The notes under the pieces are model-generated. The model ran no database searches, had not been told where the DNA came from, and saw only the letters and a program-made list of their open reading frames with translations. Position numbers and translations under genes: made by a program. A stretch of 7,867 nucleotides of DNA from Hadesarchaea archaeon (GTDB taxonomy: Archaea; Hadarchaeota; Hadarchaeia; Hadarchaeales; Hadarchaeaceae): the NCBI GenBank assembly GCA_029880065.1, contig JAOUPD010000049.1, positions 1 to 7,867 of the forward strand. Direction: 5' to 3'. Shown here piece by piece: positions 1 through 6,523 of this stretch. The first letter of the stretch is position 1, and every line of letters begins with the position of its first letter.

Positions 1-1965
1 AGCCCACCCAAGCCAGCCGATGTGCCTGAGCAAAAGTTGAACGTGATGAGCTTCGACATCGAGGTTTACAATCCCGCGGGAACCCCCCGACCGGACAAGG
101 ACCCAGTTATCATGATGAGTTTGGCCAACAACCGAGGTTTCAAAAAAGTTATCACCTGGAGGGATCTCAAGGTGAAACTTGATTACGTTGAGGTCGTGGA
201 GAGCGAAATGGAAATGCTCAAGCGCTTCGTCGAGTTAGTCGAGGAGCGGGAAATTGATATCCTGCTCGGGTACAACACCGATCTCTTCGACTTTCCCTAC
301 TTGCGCGAACGGGCAAAGCAGCTAAAAATCAAGCTGAAACTGGGACGGGATGGCTCGGAAGTGATAACTCGCAAGCGGCGTTTCGCGACGGCCACTCGGG
401 TTCGAGGACGGGTGCACATCGACGTTTACACAATGGTGAACTTCCTCGCGACGATAGGGACGATAAGGCTCATCCACTACACCCTCGAGGACGTTTACCG
501 CCATATGCTGGGAAAGGAAAAACCTGATTTCGAATTTACCGAGATAATCAAGGCTTGGGAGCATGGGGGGGAGCTTGCGAAAAAATTGCTTGAGTACTCG
601 ATGTCGGATGCTGAGGCGACGCTCGAGCTGGGACTCGAGTTGCTCCCGCTATTTTTCGAGTTGGCGCGTACCGTCGGACAAACGCCCTTCGATGTCAGCA
701 GGATGACTCCGGGGCAGCTCGTGGAATGGTTGCTCATCCGTGAAGCGCACAAACTAGGCGAGCTCGTGCCCGTTAGGCCCGTGGGTGAGGAGTACGAGGA
801 ACGACTCGAGGAAACCTACGTTGGCGCGTACGTCATGGAACCTGAAAAAGGCCTGCACGAAGGTATCGTAGTGTTCGATTTCAGAAGCCTGTACCCGAGT
901 ATAGTAGTATCGCACAACATTGACCCCTCAACTCTCAACTGCAAGTGCTGCACGCCCAGTAAGGCCACACAAGCTCCAGAGCTTGATTATTATTTTTGTA
1001 CCAAGCGGAGAGGATTCATACCGGTAACGCTCGAACGACTCATTCAAGAGCGCGTACGGTTGAAGCAGGAGCTGAAAAAACACAAGCGGGAGAGCAAGGA
1101 ATATCGTTCGCTCGATGCGCAGCAAACAGCGCTCAAGATCATCGCAAACAGTTTCTACGGTATGTTGGGCTATCCGAGGGCACGCTGGTACTTCAAACAA
1201 TGCGCCGAGAGCGTTACGAGCTTTGGAAGACACTACATCCGCCAGACGATTGAAATGGCGAGGAATTTCGGTCTTGAGGTGATCTACGGAGATACAGATT
1301 CGCTTTTCTGCAAACTCAACGGTAAAAGCCGCGAGGATGCGATGCGATTTCTAAAGCAGGTGAACGAGAGCCTTCCAGGCATCATCGAGCTCGAGTTCGA
1401 GGGCTTTTACCCCCGCGGCGTGTTCGTCACCAAGAAGCGTTACGCAATGATTGACGAGGAGGAAAGAATGGTAGTTAAAGGCCTAGAGTTCGTCCGTCGT
1501 GATTGGGCAGCGCTTGCAAAGAAAACCCAAGAAGAGGTGCTCAGGGCTATCCTCAAAGATGGCTCGCCGAAAAAAGCAGCTGAACTCATACACAAAACTA
1601 CCCGTGACGTGCTCGAGGGTCGTGCCAGCTTGGACGATCTCGTGATCTACACCCGGCTTAAGATGCCCATCGAGAGCTACCGCTCAATAGGCCCCCATGT
1701 GGTCGCGGCGAAGAGACTCCGTGAGCTGGGGCGAGAGGTAGAACCCGGGATGGTGATAGCCTACATCGAAGCCAAAGGTGCGGGGAGCATAAGCGAGCGC
1801 GCCATTCCTGTAGAGGACTTCAAGGGTAGGGAGTACGACCCTGACTACTATGTGGGGCACCAAGTTCTCCCCGCGGTGATGCGGATTATGGAGGTTTTGG
1901 GATACACGGAGGAAGATTTACGCTTCGAGCGGCAGAAGCAGGTAAAGCTAGCGAAGTTCACGTAA
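1..1965 (+). CDS. polB: Family B DNA polymerase (PolB), 5' end missing
   Basis: Replicative or repair DNA polymerase with 3'-5' proofreading. The frame is open to the left edge (seven codons precede a GTG at 22), and exonuclease motif I lies almost at the start, so the usual N-terminal domain of about 130 residues is off-window; 22 is probably not the true start. Numbering from 22: Exo I D12/E14 (FDIE), Exo II D87 (YNTDLFDFPYL), Exo III Y192/D196 (YSMSD), motif A D286 (DFRSLYPSI), motif B around K372 (KIIANSFYG), motif C D424/D426 (YGDTDS), then the KKRYA and thumb regions. All catalytic acidic residues are present, so both activities should be intact. Similarity to Pyrococcus PolB is continuous. 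No intein sits in motifs A, B or C. The extreme C-terminus QVKLAKFT resembles a PCNA-binding PIP box. The stop (TAA, 1963-1965) overlaps the end of tfx on the other strand. Confidence 0.97.
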   Translation, partial: SPPKPADVPEQKLNVMSFDIEVYNPAGTPRPDKDPVIMMSLANNRGFKKVITWRDLKVKLDYVEVVESEMEMLKRFVELVEEREIDILLGYNTDLFDFPYLRERAKQLKIKLKLGRDGSEVITRKRRFATATRVRGRVHIDVYTMVNFLATIGTIRLIHYTLEDVYRHMLGKEKPDFEFTEIIKAWEHGGELAKKLLEYSMSDAEATLELGLELLPLFFELARTVGQTPFDVSRMTPGQLVEWLLIREAHKLGELVPVRPVGEEYEERLEETYVGAYVMEPEKGLHEGIVVFDFRSLYPSIVVSHNIDPSTLNCKCCTPSKATQAPELDYYFCTKRRGFIPVTLERLIQERVRLKQELKKHKRESKEYRSLDAQQTALKIIANSFYGMLGYPRARWYFKQCAESVTSFGRHYIRQTIEMARNFGLEVIYGDTDSLFCKLNGKSREDAMRFLKQVNESLPGIIELEFEGFYPRGVFVTKKRYAMIDEEERMVVKGLEFVRRDWAALAKKTQEEVLRAILKDGSPKKAAELIHKTTRDVLEGRASLDDLVIYTRLKMPIESYRSIGPHVVAAKRLRELGREVEPGMVIAYIEAKGAGSISERAIPVEDFKGREYDPDYYVGHQVLPAVMRIMEVLGYTEEDLRFERQKQVKLAKFT

Positions 1966-2365
1966 TGAACAATTCGCCCTCTGAGGTCAAAACCACATCA
2001 AAATTTTGAGTTACCGACCGACCGTATAGTTTATCCCTCGCCCCTCCACGAATCTTGGATATTACATCAAGTGTGCTGAGCTTGACTCTAATCTTCGCAG
2101 CATCTGCCGCTTTAAACAACCTCTTGGGCACTTCCAAAATATCGTCCCCCTGCTTGACCTTAAGCACAACTGGGGCACGGAGCTTTGCAGCCAGCTTGAG
2201 CGTGCGTTCTGCCCGCGCGATGTTATCCCTAGCCCTGCGCTCGAGGATGCAGACATTAGCGCGGGAGGTCCGCAGCATTCAAGATATCTCAGCTTGGGTC
2301 AACCCTTTCACACGGAGCTTGAAAACCCGCGCCTGCGCCTCGGTCAGGAAGGTGCCCTTGCTCAT
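1958..2365 (-). pseudogene. tfx: Tfx-family DNA-binding regulator interrupted by an in-frame TGA
   Basis: Tfx proteins are archaeal DNA-binding regulators, first described as binding downstream of the fmdECB promoter in Methanothermobacter. From ATG at 2365 the frame gives MSKGTFLTEAQARVFKLR, then GLTQAEIS, a TGA stop (2281-2279, codon 29), then MLRTSRANV and ERRARDNI, and continues to a TGA at 1958-1960. The stop replaces one residue inside the N-terminal helix-turn-helix (GLTQAEIxxxLGTSRANV in the family, from memory). Everything downstream stays in one frame for 106 residues and matches the Tfx C-terminal domain (APVVLKVKQGDDILEVP, ending LTSEGELFIT). Read through, the product is 134 residues, a normal Tfx length. 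Alternatives are a sequencing error, a recent nonsense mutation (CGA to TGA would suffice), or a split product restarting at ATG 2278 that abuts the stop. TGA ends other genes here, so general reassignment is unlikely. It is divergent from map and overlaps the polB 3' end by 8 bp. Confidence 0.85.
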
Positions 2366-2421
2366 GACATCAAGTTTAATTTGGATGCAGGATTAAACAA
2401 CTTTGCTCGGAGGACATTTGG
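2366..2421. promoter_or_regulatory. Divergent tfx/map promoter region with a GTTTAAT inverted repeat
   Basis: This 56-bp gap contains GTTTAAT at 2374-2380 and its perfect inverted copy ATTAAAC at 2392-2398, separated by 11 bp. Each copy is placed as a TATA box for one direction. The plus copy would start map transcription near 2404, leaving a leader of about 18 nt with an SD. The minus copy would start tfx near 2368, giving an almost leaderless mRNA. The arrangement could also be a symmetric operator. Positions are seen directly; transcription starts are inferred from usual archaeal spacing. Confidence 0.55.
2409..2414 (+). promoter_or_regulatory. Shine-Dalgarno site of map
   Basis: GGAGGA lies 7 nt before the ATG at 2422 and supports that start. 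It is the clearest SD in the window, and no other usual start codon occurs in frame between 2422 and the upstream stop TAA at 2377-2379. Confidence 0.75.
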
Positions 2422-3315
2422 ATGCTAACTGAAGAGGAACTCACGGCATATCGAAAGGCGGGGAAGCTCGTAGCCGAGGTGCGGGAGCAGGCGCGCACCC
2501 TCGTGAAGCCCGGAGTCACGCTGCTCGAGATAGCCGAAATGGTGGAGGAGTCGATCGCGCAGAAAGGGAGTAAACCAGCGTTTCCCTGCAACGTTTCGGT
2601 CAACGAGACCGCAGCCCACTACAGCCCGCCCGCAAACGACGACACGAGCATCAATGAGGGAGACATGGTCAAGGTCGACATAGGTGCCCACCTCGATGGG
2701 TATATCGCGGATACCGCGTTCACAGTCGCGACGGGCGAAAAACAGGAGCTTGTGCAGACGGTCGAACGAGCTCTTGAGGCCTCAATTGGTGCAATTAAGC
2801 CAGGAATAGATGTAGGCGAGATAGGAAAAATCGTCGAAGAAACCGCAACTGCGGCAGGTTTCAAACCCATCCGCAACCTCACAGGCCACAGCCTAACGCG
2901 ATGGAACCTGCACGCGGGCCTGACGGTGCCTAACGTCAAGGAAGAGACGGGGCAGAAGCTGAAGGCCGGCGATGTTGTGGCCCTCGAGCCCTTTGTGACT
3001 GACGGAGCTGGGTACGTCGAAGATCAAAAGGAGGTTTACATCTTTCGCTATCTACACGACCGACCAGTGCGACTTCGAATGGCAAAACAACTGCTCAACG
3101 AGGTTAAGCGAGCCTACGATGGCCTCCCGTTTGCGGAGCGGTGGTTTGCCAAAAAGATGTCAAAGCTTAGGCTCGAGCTGACCCTGCGAGAGCTGGTAGG
3201 TGTCGGAGCACTGTGGCCATATCACGTACTAGCCGAGCGGGCGGAGGGTAAGGTGGCACAGGCTGAGCATACGGTAATCGTGACCGAGGACGGCTGTGAG
3301 GTGACTACTCGATAA
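2422..3315 (+). CDS. map: Methionine aminopeptidase, type II
   Basis: Cytosolic dinuclear metallopeptidase that removes the initiator Met from new proteins. At 297 residues it has the normal length for an archaeal enzyme. The five metal ligands are recognisable: D86 (VDIG), D97 (ADTAF), H156 (LTGH), E189 (ALEPF) and E282 (AEHTVIV). H164 (LHAG) matches the second conserved active-site His. The segment between ALEPF and AEHT (roughly 205-270) holds the extra helical subdomain (for example PFAERWF) that marks type II over type I. The start ATG is backed by a GGAGGA SD. It is transcribed divergently from tfx and convergently with fibrillarin, with no operon partner in the window. Nothing looks damaged. 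Confidence 0.97.
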   Translation: MLTEEELTAYRKAGKLVAEVREQARTLVKPGVTLLEIAEMVEESIAQKGSKPAFPCNVSVNETAAHYSPPANDDTSINEGDMVKVDIGAHLDGYIADTAFTVATGEKQELVQTVERALEASIGAIKPGIDVGEIGKIVEETATAAGFKPIRNLTGHSLTRWNLHAGLTVPNVKEETGQKLKAGDVVALEPFVTDGAGYVEDQKEVYIFRYLHDRPVRLRMAKQLLNEVKRAYDGLPFAERWFAKKMSKLRLELTLRELVGVGALWPYHVLAERAEGKVAQAEHTVIVTEDGCEVTTR

Positions 3316-3456
3316 CGCGCTTAGGCTGCGATTGGTCACGTTTGAGGAGAGCGGGACCGATTAAGCTAACGCAATATCTGAGGGATGAGAGAAGGAATTA
3401 CATGCTTTCCTGTCTAAAAATGTTTTGATGAGAAAGGGTATTGGAGCAATATGATT
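3316..3456. other. Convergent intergenic region, possible transcription termination zone
   Basis: This lies between the 3' ends of map (+) and fibrillarin (-). It contains an imperfect hairpin: 3390-3397 pairs with 3407-3415, with one bulged G and a 9-nt loop. There is also a run of five T on the minus strand (3416-3420), suited to ending fibrillarin transcription. Both signals are weak. I find no tRNA, no convincing C/D RNA and no credible small ORF here. Confidence 0.3.
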
Positions 3457-4137
3457 TCATTTGCGTAGCACGAGCATCGCATGGTCCTTCTCGTAGGGAT
3501 CGAGAATCTTCGCGTCGACGACTTCCAGCTCCTCCTCGAGTTTTTCCATCTCGTCCCTGAATATATCGCGCGGCTCCTTGGTGATGTCGATGCTCCGGGC
3601 CTTGAGCGCCAGCATCGCATAACCCCCTTCCCGCAGAAATGCCTTCACGTTCGCTGACAAAATTTCCGTCTGGTCAGGCTGGGCGACATCTTGGTAGACC
3701 ACGTCTACTTTCTCGATGAGTGCGCAATAACTTCCCAGCTGCCGAGCATCGGCCAAGAGAGGCACCATGTTGGGCCTCCGGTTACAGACTATGAGCAAAT
3801 CGCGGAGTGGGCGTGATGAAATTTCAATACAGTGGACAAAGCCACTTGAGCCGATTAGGTCGGAGACATGTGAGGCGGTCGTCCCGCTGGCGGCCCCTAG
3901 GTAGAGCACACATTTACCTTGGTCAATCGGGACTTTCTTGATGTCCTTCAAGATGGCAGCCGCGAGCTTGCTCCGATAGGGATTCCAGAGGCGGTACTCG
4001 ATCCCTTGAATTTTGAGGAGCCGCTCGCCGTAGACTTGGGTGCCCGGGGCTAGGTTTACGGTGGCAAGCTTGCGCGTCCCGTCCTCGAGCTCGACCCAGT
4101 AGACCCCAGCAAAGCGTTTGTGTTCGGTTACTTGCAT
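3457..4137 (-). CDS. flpA: Fibrillarin-like rRNA/tRNA 2'-O-methyltransferase
   Basis: Catalytic subunit of the box C/D RNP. It transfers a methyl group from SAM to the ribose 2'-OH of rRNA and tRNA sites chosen by guide RNAs. At 226 residues it is a typical archaeal length. Visible features are the N-terminal fibrillarin subdomain (about 1-55, with NPYRSKLAA at its end), SAM motif I LYLGAASGTTASHVSD (78-93), and the conserved segments VDVVYQDVAQPDQ and LDPYEKDHAMLVL. The expected K-D-K-H tetrad is assignable to K57, D150, K179 and H219. ATG 4137 is one nucleotide after the nop5 TGA (TGAGATG), so translation is probably coupled and the two partners are made together. Translation ends with TGA at 3457-3459. 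Confidence 0.97.
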   Translation of the reverse strand: MQVTEHKRFAGVYWVELEDGTRKLATVNLAPGTQVYGERLLKIQGIEYRLWNPYRSKLAAAILKDIKKVPIDQGKCVLYLGAASGTTASHVSDLIGSSGFVHCIEISSRPLRDLLIVCNRRPNMVPLLADARQLGSYCALIEKVDVVYQDVAQPDQTEILSANVKAFLREGGYAMLALKARSIDITKEPRDIFRDEMEKLEEELEVVDAKILDPYEKDHAMLVLRK

Positions 4138-4138
4138 C

Positions 4139-5293
4139 TCACTTCCTCGGCTCCTTGTATTTCGCCTTGATATCGGCTATACGCGCCTTTAAGTCGGCGA
4201 CAAGCTTGTCCCCCACGAACTTGCCCGACATCGCGTCGACGCGTGCGGCTATGGACAGTTTTCCTGCGAGGGCACGAGCTATCTTTCCCCGCTGCCACTT
4301 GGGCGCCCCCCGAACCTCAGGGTACTGATAGATCACGCCGTGCTTGGGGGGCCTCGCTCGGGCACGGAGCGCCCTGAAGAGAGCTTTTTCTGCCCCAAGT
4401 ATCTGAAGTGTGCTCGCGGGTGAACGAGAAAGTTTCTTCAAACCACCCGCTAGTGAAATAAGCCGTGCACCAATCGAGCCCCCGACGACAGCCCGCATAT
4501 TTGGCGCCACCTGAGCCATCAACCCATCGATATATTCGGCTACTCGCTCCCGAAACTCGTAGAGGGCGAACACCTCTCGTGCACAACCCTGCAGTATTTT
4601 GATATCGAGTTCGTCGAATGGGGCGCCTAAGGAATTCATTGCAGCCTCGGCTATGTGCGCGGCATCTTCATCTGATAATTCGATCACGCCCTTCACCGCG
4701 GCTTGAGTAAATCGCTCACGCGGGCCCAATTCTAGGACGAGTTTCAAGTATTTTTGGTGCTCGAGGACAAGTCTGTCTAGCTCGGGAAAGTGGGCAGAGT
4801 ACCACTCGCGGATCAAGCCGGAGAGAATGTTTGTGAACTTGTCGAACTCATCGAGCATACCTATAGCTTGGACGACGAGCTTGTCCCGCTCGGCGGCCTC
4901 CGCTCGAAGCTTTTGCCGCGTGAGGATGAAGGTTACCTCCCGGACGAGCTTGTCTGACTCCTCGAAACCCACCTCTTTAGCTATCTTCTTGGGCTTGGTG
5001 CGTAGGAGTTCCCCTGCCCGATTCGGTAGCTGCACCTCGAACTTGGTGCGTCGAAATTCCTTGCGCAATTGTGAGACAAGCAATTCAGACTCTAGGGTGA
5101 ATTCAAGGGAACCTTTCTTGACTAGTTCAGCGATGAGCTCGCGGTGCTCTTCCGTAGGAGTGCCCATCTGAACGCTCGCCAGCCGCCCGGCCACCTCTAC
5201 GGCGTCCCGGGGGAACTGCTCCGATGCCAGCATTCGCCCCTCGTCATCGAACGCGAACACTCCTAACACACATTCAGCTATATGAACCGCCAC
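4139..5293 (-). CDS. nop5: Nop5/Nop56/58-type C/D RNP core protein
   Basis: Scaffold of the box C/D methylation complex. The N-terminal domain binds fibrillarin, the coiled coil dimerises, and the C-terminal NOP domain binds L7Ae-bound guide RNA. At 384 residues the length is normal. The N-terminal domain covers about 1-120; long charged helices follow (about 120-260). The NOP signature is clear: GGSIGARLI (271-279), STLQILGAEKALFRAL (294-309), PPKHGVIYQYP (315-325) and RALAGKLSIAARVDAMSG, ending with a short basic tail. The start is GTG at 5293; the frame upstream meets TAG at 5308-5306 with no better start. Fibrillarin follows after 1 nt. The gene lies 41 bp downstream of the radical SAM gene on the same strand, with its own TATA-like box in the gap. 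L7Ae is not in the window. Confidence 0.97.
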   Translation of the reverse strand: MAVHIAECVLGVFAFDDEGRMLASEQFPRDAVEVAGRLASVQMGTPTEEHRELIAELVKKGSLEFTLESELLVSQLRKEFRRTKFEVQLPNRAGELLRTKPKKIAKEVGFEESDKLVREVTFILTRQKLRAEAAERDKLVVQAIGMLDEFDKFTNILSGLIREWYSAHFPELDRLVLEHQKYLKLVLELGPRERFTQAAVKGVIELSDEDAAHIAEAAMNSLGAPFDELDIKILQGCAREVFALYEFRERVAEYIDGLMAQVAPNMRAVVGGSIGARLISLAGGLKKLSRSPASTLQILGAEKALFRALRARARPPKHGVIYQYPEVRGAPKWQRGKIARALAGKLSIAARVDAMSGKFVGDKLVADLKARIADIKAKYKEPRK

Positions 5294-5314
5294 GCACGCA
5301 CCTGACTAAGAATT

Positions 5315-5323
5315 GATTTAAAC
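5315..5323 (-). promoter_or_regulatory. TATA-like box before nop5
   Basis: GTTTAAATC on the minus strand lies 22-30 nt before the GTG start of nop5, the distance expected for a nearly leaderless archaeal transcript. This implies that nop5-fibrillarin can be transcribed separately from the upstream radical SAM gene despite the 41-bp spacing. The sequence is seen; the function is inferred. Confidence 0.5.
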
Positions 5324-5334
5324 CACATAAAGCT

Positions 5335-6468
5335 TTAACAGAGGAGCCAAGAATTGCCTACCCTAACCTTTTGAAGTCCTTCCTCCTCGCATATCCTCAC
5401 AAACCGCTCTGCATCCTTGCGCTTGGTGTACGGCATGTCATCCATGTAATAGAGCGGGTGGAAGGCTAGCAGGGAGTAAGGGATGGTCGGGTCCAAGTCG
5501 GCAATGAATGATGCGAGCGCCCGAATTTCCCCCTCGTCCACATAGCCCGGCACCAACAGCGTGCTCGCTCTGGCGAATGGGACCTCAGAACGCTCGTGAT
5601 GGCGCCTGCCCAGCCACTTAAAATTGTCATATGCTGCGCGGTGTTCTATGCCGGATAACGCACACAAAATCTCAGAGGACCAGCACTTCAGATCGGCCTT
5701 GATTCCGCCCCCGCTATTCATCGAGAGCTCACCGAACTGCTTCAGGCTCTGTAGCTCCATGCTCAGGTTTGTCTCGAGACAGACGCGAAGGATGCGATTT
5801 TCTCGTTTTGCGGCTTCGTGCATCAATCGCGCCGATTCTATCACGAATGGCATCTGGCTGGCCGGATCTCCCCCGAAATAGCAGGCACACCCCACGCTCT
5901 TGTTTGCTTTTTCGGCAAGCTCAACAGCGGTCATGGCGGGCTTTCCCTCAACGGTGAGCTCTCGGAAGCTGAAGTTCTGGCAGAAAAGGCAACTGTAGGT
6001 GCAGCTTCCCATAAAAATTGACAGGTTGTAATAACCGATGTCGCCTCGAGGGGTCCGGCACCACTTTGGATACCCCGCGCCGCTTGACCCAGCGCAGAAT
6101 TCAGCGGGGACGCAATTCGTGGGAAGGGGATCGTAGTAACAAGTCAACAGGCCTCGATCGGACGTGCCGAACTTTCGAACGAGCTTGCCGCCGATGTTCT
6201 CGACCACGCCGCAGAACCCCTTTTCTCCCTCGGGGATATGGCAGTCGTTCCCACAAGCACCGCATCGCACGCCTTTGGAATCTTTAGGTGCTCGAGCTGG
6301 CAAACCGTAGCGCCCCCTAATGCTGGCATGCGCTGCCTCGATGTAGGGCCTAGCATCCTCGAACCTTTCACGCACGCATCGGGCACAGACCTTTAACGTG
6401 GCCGAGATATCCTCAGCTTCCCTGCCGCAGACATCGCACTTCGCTTGCCAACCATTAGCGTACCGCAC
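5335..6468 (-). CDS. Radical SAM protein with two N-terminal Cys4 modules (PflA/AmmeMemoRadiSam-like)
   Basis: Predicted cytosolic [4Fe-4S] radical SAM enzyme of 377 residues; substrate unknown. The core motif is CTYSCLFC (C156, C160, C163), followed by YFGGDP (197-202) as the SAM-contacting GGE-like motif, and IKADLKCW as seen in activase-like relatives. Before the core are two cysteine modules: C11/C14 with C28/C31, a likely zinc ribbon, and C69/C72/C76/C86 (CGACGNDCHIP...GFCGV), which resembles the N-terminus of COG1180 AmmeMemoRadiSam-type enzymes. Further cysteines lie at 110, 119, 125 and 137, and Cys377 is the last residue. The start is GTG 6468 with GGTGG 4 nt upstream; the frame is open upstream to 6504 but offers no better start. 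No obvious substrate or glycyl-radical partner is nearby. It is divergent from pdxS and upstream of nop5. The family placement is firm to superfamily; the subgroup is from memory. Confidence 0.85.
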   Translation of the reverse strand: MRYANGWQAKCDVCGREAEDISATLKVCARCVRERFEDARPYIEAAHASIRGRYGLPARAPKDSKGVRCGACGNDCHIPEGEKGFCGVVENIGGKLVRKFGTSDRGLLTCYYDPLPTNCVPAEFCAGSSGAGYPKWCRTPRGDIGYYNLSIFMGSCTYSCLFCQNFSFRELTVEGKPAMTAVELAEKANKSVGCACYFGGDPASQMPFVIESARLMHEAAKRENRILRVCLETNLSMELQSLKQFGELSMNSGGGIKADLKCWSSEILCALSGIEHRAAYDNFKWLGRRHHERSEVPFARASTLLVPGYVDEGEIRALASFIADLDPTIPYSLLAFHPLYYMDDMPYTKRKDAERFVRICEEEGLQKVRVGNSWLLC

Positions 6469-6523
6469 AGCGCCACCATTTTCTTTTTTAGGCAGAAGCG
6501 ATTAAAGGTGAGTTGGTGAAAGC
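6469..6523. promoter_or_regulatory. Divergent promoter region of the radical SAM gene and pdxS
   Basis: This 55-bp gap must drive both genes. On the minus strand CTTTAATC (6507-6500) lies 32-39 nt before the radical SAM start and can serve as its TATA box. On the plus strand a T-rich stretch (6481-6490, ending TTTTTTA) is the only TATA candidate for pdxS. Two GGTGA sequences (6507-6511 and 6515-6519) precede the pdxS GTG; the second is 4 nt away and is the likely ribosome site. Confidence 0.45.

Noticed and set aside
22..24. GTG at 22 as the true start of polB
   Set aside because: It would place Exo I at residue 12 and delete the N-terminal domain found in this family; the frame is open to the edge.
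850..1320. Intein in PolB motifs A, B or C
   Set aside because: These common insertion sites are uninterrupted.
2279..2281. Selenocysteine or global UGA reassignment at the tfx internal stop
   Set aside because: TGA terminates fibrillarin, nop5, tfx itself and the small ORF, and the Tfx position is not one where a Cys or Sec would be expected. I saw no evident selenocysteine insertion structure, though I cannot fold the RNA here.
2619..2939. Open frame of 106 codons antisense to map
   Set aside because: The opposite strand encodes the metal-binding core of MetAP; the antisense product is low-complexity and family-less.
3424..3432. TTGATGA as the C box of a C/D guide RNA near the fibrillarin gene
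   Set aside because: The first base departs from RUGAUGA, no correctly spaced D' and D boxes follow, and the nearby CUGA lies upstream.
5335..6468. Naming the radical SAM gene as a pyruvate formate-lyase activase or an AmmeMemoRadiSam enzyme
   Set aside because: No glycyl-radical enzyme, MEMO1 or AMMECR1 gene is present in the window, and the N-terminal architecture has an additional zinc-ribbon-like module; a family-level name is all that is supported.
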